Shown: piece after piece, positions 6,884 through 11,258 of the stretch
Layout of the letters: every line of letters begins with the position of its first letter
Position numbering within the stretch: position 1 is the first letter of the stretch
Assembly (NCBI GenBank): GCA_029054535.1
Contig: JAIDFC010000215.1
Span: 1 to 11,258 of the forward strand
Reading direction: 5' to 3'
Length of the DNA: 11,258 bases
From: Rikenella sp.
GTDB taxonomy: Bacteria > Bacteroidota > Bacteroidia > Bacteroidales > Rikenellaceae
Program-made: the position numbers and the translations under genes
The notes under the pieces: model-generated
The model's input: the letters and a program-made list of their open reading frames with translations, nothing else
Database searches by the model: none
What the model was told of the DNA's origin: nothing

Positions 6884-8203
6884 TTACGCCAATTTCTGGA
6901 ACTCGTCCGGAGTAACCGTTTTCTCGTTGACCTTGATCTGCTCCGCCACCGCACCGATCACCTTCCGCTCTCCGACCTTGTCGTAGATTTTACGTACCTC
7001 CTCTTTATTTCCGAGGATCGAGTTGACGAAATTGTCGAGCATGTCGTCCGCCACCGTGTGCATCCCGTAGTACTGGAACTGCATCATCGCTACCTCGCGC
7101 GCTTCGGCTTTTACGTCGTCCTGCGTGATTTCGAGGTTGTTCTCCTTCATCACCTTGCGCCGGATCAGGTCCCACCGCAGCATATCGAGGAACTGCGGGA
7201 AATCCCGTTCGATCTCTTCCATCGAGAACTTCCCTTCGTTCACCTGGTAGAGCCAGTTCTTCAGGAAAGCCTCCGGCAGCGACAAATTCGTCTTTTCCAG
7301 CAAGTATTTCCGTACGTCCGTCGTAAACTTGTATTCGGTCTCCTTAGCCAACTCGCCGCGCACCTGTTCGTCGATCCGCGCGTCGAACTGTTCCGGCGTC
7401 GTTACATCTCCCGCCGGAAAAGCCATCTTGAAGAACTCTTCGTTCATCTCCGGTTCGGCGAACTTCCGGATTTGGGTAATCGTAAAGGTATACTTCGGAT
7501 CCATCCCCTCCAGCTCCGCCTCTTTGACCCCCAGGATCGAAGCCCGCTGGCTCGGCGTCTTGTAGATCACATTCACATCCACTTCGACCGTATCCCCGAC
7601 CTTTTTGCCAATGAACGGTTTCCGCGTTTCTTCGTCCAGGCTGATCAGCCCCACGTACGCATCCTCGATCTTGACATCGTCCCCCTGGGTCAAGGTCCCG
7701 GTCAGCGCTTCGTCGTCCGCCACCGTGTCGACATCCACCAGCTTCCCGAACCGACGCATATAGTTGCTCCGGAATCCTTTCCGCATGTCGTCGTTCGGTT
7801 CGATGGTGTACTTCGCGATGCTGTTCTTTTTGGTCAACGCCAGTTCCACTTCCGGCGCCAGCCCGATTTCAAAGACGAATTCGAAATCGGTTCCCGTGCC
7901 GAAATCCAACTCGCCTTGTTTGTCCGACGGCATCAGATCTCCGACCGTTTCGACCCCGTTTTCGCGAATATATTCGAATGCCGAGTCGGTCGCCTGGCGA
8001 TAAGCCGTGTCGGCCACCACCCCTTTGCGATACATCTTGTTGACGACCCCCATCGGCACCATTCCCGGCCGGAAACCCGGTACGTTGGCTTTCCGCTTAT
8101 AATCTTTGAGCTGTTTGTCTACCTTTTCCTTGTAATCGGCCTCGCCCACGGTAACCCGGAGCAGGGCGGTCTGATTTTCGAGGTTTTCTCTGACTACGTT
8201 CAT
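6884..8203 (-). CDS. tig: Trigger factor (439 aa)
   Basis: Trigger factor is a ribosome-bound chaperone that meets nascent chains at the exit tunnel, and in most bacteria it also has prolyl isomerase activity. The N-terminal domain carries the ribosome-docking signature GFRPGMVP at residues 43-50 (GFRxGxxP in the family). Residues ~150-245 are the FKBP-like region, including KPFIGKKVGDTVEVD; like other Bacteroidota members it is diverged, and isomerase activity cannot be judged. The remaining ~190 residues are the helical chaperone domain. The start at 8203 (MNVVRENLENQTALL) matches the family N-terminus and follows AAAGAG. A longer frame reaches 8296, but its extra 31 residues cover the promoter and are not family-like. 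In Bacteroidota tig is usually just upstream of clpP on the same strand; here it points away from clpP and lies 2.6 kb from it. Confidence 0.96.
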   Translation of the reverse strand: MNVVRENLENQTALLRVTVGEADYKEKVDKQLKDYKRKANVPGFRPGMVPMGVVNKMYRKGVVADTAYRQATDSAFEYIRENGVETVGDLMPSDKQGELDFGTGTDFEFVFEIGLAPEVELALTKKNSIAKYTIEPNDDMRKGFRSNYMRRFGKLVDVDTVADDEALTGTLTQGDDVKIEDAYVGLISLDEETRKPFIGKKVGDTVEVDVNVIYKTPSQRASILGVKEAELEGMDPKYTFTITQIRKFAEPEMNEEFFKMAFPAGDVTTPEQFDARIDEQVRGELAKETEYKFTTDVRKYLLEKTNLSLPEAFLKNWLYQVNEGKFSMEEIERDFPQFLDMLRWDLIRRKVMKENNLEITQDDVKAEAREVAMMQFQYYGMHTVADDMLDNFVNSILGNKEEVRKIYDKVGERKVIGAVAEQIKVNEKTVTPDEFQKLA

Positions 8204-8249
8204 CTCTTTAAAGAAGTATCTTATTATTTTTATTTGCGTTAAGGAGAGG

Positions 8250-8257
8250 CAAAGGTA
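8250..8257 (-). promoter_or_regulatory. tig promoter, -7 element
   Basis: On the minus strand TACCTTTG matches the Bacteroidota -7 consensus TAnnTTTG exactly, 46 bases before the tig ATG. A -33 TTTG is not clear. The element lies in the 91-base gap between the divergent tig and pentapeptide genes, which contains none of the repeat modules. Confidence 0.6.
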
Positions 8258-8280
8258 ACGGATTTTTCGGGAAATTCCGC

Positions 8281-8288
8281 TATTTTTG
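8281..8288 (+). promoter_or_regulatory. Pentapeptide gene promoter, -7 element
   Basis: TATTTTTG matches TAnnTTTG exactly and ends 6 bases before the ATG at 8295. Transcription would start at about that ATG, giving a leaderless or nearly leaderless message. Confidence 0.5.
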
Positions 8289-8294
8289 GTGGCC

Positions 8295-8858
8295 ATGGGT
8301 ATGATTTACGACAAGGTATTGCACAAAATCTGCGGGACGGAACCGCTGCCGGGAACGGAGTTCGAGGGGTGCGTTTTCCGGGAGTGCGATTTCACGGAGG
8401 CGGACTTCGCGGATTTCGATTTTGTGGACTGTCGGTTCGAGAAATGCCGGCTGGGGATGGTCTGCCTCGAAGCTGCCGGCTTGCGGGAGGTGGAGTTCGA
8501 AGGGTGCGAGATGCGGGGAGTCGACTTCGGACTTTGTCGCCGGTTCGGATTCGCGGCGACTTTCCGCGCGTGTCATCTCAGCTTTTGCTCGTTCCACGAG
8601 TTGAAAATGCCCAAGGCGACCTTTTCGGGAAGTACCCTTAAAGAGTGCTTCTTTTCGGAATGCGACCTGACACAGGCTGATTTCTCGGGGTGCGACTTGG
8701 AGCGAACGCTATTCGACCGTTGCAGGTTGGAGAAAGCGGATTTTCGCACGGCTTTCCAATACACGATAGACCCTGCGGTCAATCGAATGCGGGGAGCCCG
8801 GTTCTCGCGCGAGGGACTCGACGGATTGCTCGCGCAGTATGGGTTGGAGATCGAGTAG
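8295..8858 (+). CDS. Qnr-like pentapeptide-repeat protein (187 aa)
   Basis: Nearly the whole chain is pentapeptide repeats of the A(D/N)LxX kind, such as CDFTEADFADFDF, CDLTQADFSGCDL and CRLEKADF. These fold into a right-handed quadrilateral beta-helix. The regular Phe/Leu centres run from about residue 20 to 100, pause near 80-95, and resume to about 160. A closing segment (YTIDPAVNRMRGARFSREGLDGLLAQYGLEIE in part) resembles a widespread Bacteroidota family of about 190 residues. Qnr and MfpA use this fold to mimic DNA and shield gyrase. That role is possible here but not shown, and the protein is shorter than Qnr (~218). No signal peptide is seen, so it should be cytoplasmic. ATG 8295 or ATG 8301 could be the start; the adjacent promoter element rules out anything further upstream. 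The gene is divergent from tig, and array 3 follows its stop. Confidence 0.88.
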   Translation: MGMIYDKVLHKICGTEPLPGTEFEGCVFRECDFTEADFADFDFVDCRFEKCRLGMVCLEAAGLREVEFEGCEMRGVDFGLCRRFGFAATFRACHLSFCSFHELKMPKATFSGSTLKECFFSECDLTQADFSGCDLERTLFDRCRLEKADFRTAFQYTIDPAVNRMRGARFSREGLDGLLAQYGLEIE

Positions 8859-9067
8859 GTCGGTTGATTTTTTCCGAGCGAACTTCGGTGGGCGCGCGGG
8901 CAGAGACTGTTCTTAGAATGGTAAAGCGATACGCAGTATCGCCCGTCCAGCGGGTTTTGTTGGGTTTTTGCGGAGAGCTCTTGACTACGGCAGCCCGTTG
9001 CCCACCGCGGGCACGCGGGGCCGCGCGGCCTGAGCGCGTCTGACACGGTTTCTTTTCCGGATGGTTC

Positions 9068-9142
9068 CGCGCGCGAGTGCTGGGGTAGGAAATCGTTCAA
9101 AAGCGTGAATCGCTTTTGAATAAGATTTCCGCCAGCGCGCGG
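9068..9142 (+). repeat. Hairpin A, copy 3
   Basis: This is the third copy of the nested hairpin, with the same orientation as copy 1 and inverted relative to copy 2. It differs from copy 1 at only a few positions, mainly in the AGTGCTGGGG part and the TAA bulge. Confidence 0.9.
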
Positions 9143-9191
9143 GTCAAAGTATTGGGGTAGACACAGCCCTTTTCAAGTGCCGAGTGGCACC

Positions 9192-9265
9192 GTCGCCCGC
9201 CCACTAAGTAGGAATTTCAAAAGTTTCGCTCTCGGCGAAATCTTTATGAAATTCCCGCGGGCGAC
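9192..9265 (+). repeat. Hairpin B, copy 3
   Basis: This copy has the same stems as copy 1 (GTCGCCCGC, GGAATTTCA, AAAG and TTTCGC with their complements). The apical loop is TCTCG in place of ATTTG, so the loop varies while the stems hold. Confidence 0.9.
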
Positions 9266-9638
9266 GTGCAAAGATTGTTTTGCAACTACTTTCGGGCCGG
9301 AGCCAGCGGAGGCTTGCCGAGCAAACTCCAGTTTTCGAGTGCCGAGCGGCACCGGCCCTCCGCCTGGGGTGGCTTCGGCCCGTCATGGGGAGATCTTGGA
9401 GGACTCCCGCGGGCGCCGCGCCCACGGGGCGTTTTATTTAGGGTTTTCTCTGTGTTATGGCGGGGCAACCGGCTGAGGGCGGATTTCTAGTGGCACCGGT
9501 TCGGCGCCAGCGCGGTCGCAACCGAGCGTAGCGAGAATTGCGTCCGTCGCCGGGGGTGGCGCCGGACCGCACGCCTTGCAGGCGCGGTTGTCAGCGATGT
9601 GTCGACTGCCGAAAGAGAGATAAGAAGGGGATTGCCAA

Positions 9639-9706
9639 GGGGGCGTAGCCTTCTTGGATGCGTTTTTTGCATCCTTTTTGGGGCATGCCAAAAAGGATGA
9701 GCCCCC
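9639..9706. repeat. Nested perfect hairpins in array 3
   Basis: Outer arms GGGGGC (9639-9644) and GCCCCC (9701-9706) enclose GGATGC/GCATCC around TTTTTT and the overlapping perfect 12-base repeat CATCCTTTTTGG/CCAAAAAGGATG (9670-9681, 9688-9699) with loop GGCATG. The two inner hairpins share the CATCC strand, so they are mutually exclusive. I have not found a second copy. Confidence 0.7.
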
Positions 9707-10017
9707 GCGGCTCGAGCGGGTTAGAGGGAATACATCAACTTCCCCCGAGCGGGAGATTTCCCCCCGGCGGAAGTGTTCCGAGCAAACTCCGGTTTTCGAG
9801 TGCCGAGCTGCATCGGGGTCGGTCGCCTGGCGGGAACGCAACGAGCACCGTCGAGTTGCGGGCCCGGCCGATGGGCGGCGGCCGTCCCGCGCGCTCGTAG
9901 AGCGCGGTTGTTTGTGTATAGGGAAAGCCCGGAGCAAGTGCGGGCTGCACGCCCTGCGGTCGCGTTTCATTGTGAAGGGTAAATGTGGTCTTGCCTATTG
10001 CGATTCGGAGAATCGCC

Positions 10018-10065
10018 GGCCTTGTCGCCCAGCGGCGAAGCCGCTCGGGGGGTGGGCGATAGGCC
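10018..10065 (+). repeat. Hairpin C, copy 2
   Basis: This is a near-identical second copy of hairpin C, again with the AGCGGC-GAA-GCCGCT core and directly after a triloop hairpin (10000-10016). The flanking G-rich loop differs by a few bases. Confidence 0.9.
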
Positions 10066-10330
10066 GAATGAGGCGCAGCAGGGTAGCTGCGGCCCGCGCG
10101 CCTTGCAGGCGCGATTTGTTGCAAGGTGTCGTTTTTGGGTATTAAAAGGGCCGCAGTCCGCGGAGCGGATGAATGAGCGCAGCGAAATTTCGGCCCTCCG
10201 CCGGGGGAGGGCTGCGGGCCGAGCGATCTACGATCGCGGTTTTCTCGCCCGTCAGGACCGGAACCGGCAGGCTGTTGTCGGGGCAGTGGTGCAACCGGCA
10301 GGCCAACAAAACGCCGATCGGCCCCTCTCC

Positions 10331-10531
10331 CTATTCCTGGAGGCAACGCAGCTGAAGACCGTCTACACGGTTATTGAGGCTATTGTTTGGGTCGAGCCAA
10401 TTGTGGTTGAAACCTAAGTTAAGCGCATTAGACTCTCTAATGGCCATCGTCCAGCAGTAACCATTGAGGCCAACGCACCATAACGTGCCATTTTCGGCGT
10501 GGCGGAAGCCCGGAGCCGGGTAAAAGGCCGT
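10331..10531 (-). pseudogene. Orphan C-terminal fragment of a FISUMP/DUF1566-like lectin-fold domain
   Basis: The minus strand encodes about 66 residues ending at TAG (10331-10333). They include FYPAPGFRHAENGTLW, VGLNGYCWTMA, SNALNLGFNH and NNRVDGLQLRCLQE. This matches the C-terminus I know from FISUMP/DUF1566-type proteins of Bacteroidota, where GYYWSS and NNRANGFPVRCLQE are typical. The N-terminal part of the domain, a signal peptide and a start codon are all missing. Upstream (10532-10725) lies the clpP leader side with no gene. The fragment could be a decayed gene or a stand-alone cassette. Similar C-termini serve as variable regions of diversity-generating retroelements; no reverse transcriptase or template repeat is in the window. 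The flanks (10271-10330, 10532-10725) show nothing else I can name. Confidence 0.6.
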
Positions 10532-10725
10532 TCGGCACCCGAACCGAGCCGTGCCGACCTGATTAAAACGCTCGACAAATCGCCCGACCGGCCGGCGACG
10601 CAGCAAAATCCGGGAAATATCTCGTAGAGAAAAACATCGATAAAAGAGTGTCGATGTGCCTGTTCCGCAGTCCTCTGGCGGCTCTTGTCGTGCTGCACCC
10701 GGCCTATTTTGAGCGAAGATGCGCC

Positions 10726-10753
10726 TTGTTTTGTAAAAAAAATCGTAATTTTA
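10726..10753 (+). promoter_or_regulatory. Probable clpP promoter
   Basis: TAATTTTA (10746-10753) resembles the -7 consensus TAnnTTTG, and TTGTTTTG (10726-10733) supplies a -33-like TTG at 17 bases spacing, slightly short of the usual 19-21. It lies 26 bases before the clpP ATG. This fits clpP being transcribed on its own here, without tig in front. Confidence 0.45.
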
Positions 10754-10779
10754 CCTTTCACAACATCTTGTACGGAGGA

Positions 10780-11217
10780 ATGGATTATAAGAAAGAATTT
10801 GAACGGTACGCCCGGCTCGGACGAGGCATCTCGTCGCTCGCCATGCACCGATACGACCGGATTTCGGCCGAATACATATCGCCGACGATCATCGAAGAAC
10901 GGCAGCTGAATGTCGCGACGATGGACGTGTTTTCGAGGTTGATGATGGATCGGATTATTTTTCTCGGGGTGCCGATCTATGACGATGCGGCGAATATCAT
11001 CCAGGCTCAGATGCTCTTCCTGGAGTCGAACGATCCGAAGAGCGATATCCAAATCTATCTGAATACGCCGGGTGGCTCGGTGTCGGCCGGACTGGGGATC
11101 TACGATACGATGCAACTGATCTCGCCGGACGTGGCTACAACGTGTACCGGGATGGCAGCTTCGATGGGGGCTGTGTTGCTGACTGCCGGAACGCGCGGGA
11201 AACGGTCGGCGTTGCAG
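10780..11217 (+). CDS. clpP: ATP-dependent Clp protease proteolytic subunit, 5' portion
   Basis: ClpP is the barrel-shaped serine protease that degrades proteins unfolded by ClpX or ClpA in the cytoplasm. The fragment begins MDYKKEFERYA and has IIEERQLNVA, DVFSRLMMDRIIFLG, NTPGGSVSAGLGIYDTMQ and the nucleophile motif TGMAASMGAVLL with Ser128. All are typical of Bacteroidota ClpP. The ATG at 10780 follows a GGAGG ribosome binding site (10774-10778) 1-2 bases away and matches the family start. Reading frames extending upstream to 10648 are not family-like. The genomic sequence stops after codon 146 (GKRSALQ), just before the expected HSRVMIHQP histidine segment. The residues after that come from adapter sequence, so this is a library truncation and not a broken gene. 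Confidence 0.96.
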
Positions 11218-11258
11218 CTGTCTCTTATAACCATATGACGCTGCCGCCGAAGCTAGAA
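11218..11258. other. Nextera read-1 adapter at 3' edge (artefact)
   Basis: The last 41 bases begin CTGTCTCTTATA, the reverse complement of the Nextera mosaic end. After a few damaged bases they continue TGACGCTGCCG, the next part of the read-1 adapter. ClpP sequence ends exactly where this begins. The remaining ~12 bases probably run into the rest of the adapter with errors. Confidence 0.95.

Larger units (their letters stand above)
8859..10270 (+). repeat. Hairpin-module repeat array 3
   Basis: About 1.4 kb after the pentapeptide gene carries no supportable gene and has the same modules as array 1 on the plus strand. In order: GACTGTTCTTAGAA with a triloop hairpin (8905-8945); CTCTTGACTACGGCAGCC and CCCACCGCGGG (8980-9013); hairpin A (9068-9142); a short GTGCCGAGTGGCAC box (about 9168-9191); hairpin B (9192-9265); an AGCCAGCGGAGGC segment joined to a full CAGTTTTCGAGTGCCGAGCGGCACC box (9301-9353); GC-arm hairpins (9570-9590, 9888-9913, 10095-10122, 10221-10244); a nested hairpin (9639-9706); another box (9777-9816); and a triloop hairpin joined to hairpin C (10000-10065). 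The segment 10000-10170 is collinear with 2107-2345 of array 1. Confidence 0.85.

Noticed and set aside
7058..8242. A 394-codon plus-strand frame antisense to tig
   Set aside because: It is a shadow of the trigger factor gene, with low-complexity composition rich in His, Arg and Phe.
1340..10270. CRISPR array
   Set aside because: Repeats are dissimilar hairpin modules of different lengths without regular spacers, and no cas genes are present.
8860..10330. Integron attC array or a transposon with lost transposase
   Set aside because: No attC core sites (RYYYAAC/GTTRRRY pairs), integrase, target-site duplications or transposase remnants could be identified. The repeats do not flank gene cassettes in the expected way.
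10414..11115. A 233-codon minus-strand frame across the start of clpP
   Set aside because: It is antisense to strongly conserved ClpP codons, and its start lies inside clpP.

Overview
The window looks like a piece of a Bacteroidota (Bacteroidales) chromosome. By eye it is GC-rich, which would suit a Rikenellaceae/Alistipes-like genome, but that family placement is inference. The phylum call rests on Bacteroidota-type ClpP, trigger factor and PurB proteins, a DUF4834-like small protein, promoters resembling TAnnTTTG, and a FISUMP-type C-terminal fragment. Both ends appear to be library artefact: the last 41 bases match the Nextera read-1 adapter, and the first ~26 bases look like a damaged copy of the opposite adapter. 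The window is therefore probably one tagmented molecule of about 11.2 kb.

Layout: purB (3' part, +), a rubredoxin gene (+), non-coding repeat array 1 (1340-2470), a small membrane-anchored DUF4834-like protein (+) with a strong terminator, and a large secreted alpha/beta-hydrolase of the prolyl-oligopeptidase type (+). Then come repeat array 2 (about 5801-6795, inverted), tig/trigger factor (-), a divergent Qnr-like pentapeptide-repeat protein (+), repeat array 3 (8859-10270), an orphan FISUMP-like C-terminal fragment (-), and the 5' part of clpP (+), which is cut off by the adapter.

The protein genes are mostly ordinary: purine synthesis, redox, protein folding and proteolysis, plus one secreted hydrolase. 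The unusual content is non-coding. About 3.5 kb consists of three arrays built from the same hairpin modules, largely in the same order. Each array lies downstream of a gene and points in that gene's direction. Several modules keep their stems by paired substitutions while the stem sequence changes, and the shortest family almost always has a GNA triloop. This indicates selection on, or copying through, a folded RNA or single-stranded DNA. Arrays 2 and 3 are inverted relative to each other around tig and the pentapeptide gene. Inverting that block would put tig back in the same direction as clpP, the usual Bacteroidota order.

No rRNA, tRNA, CRISPR array, transposase or integrase gene was seen.
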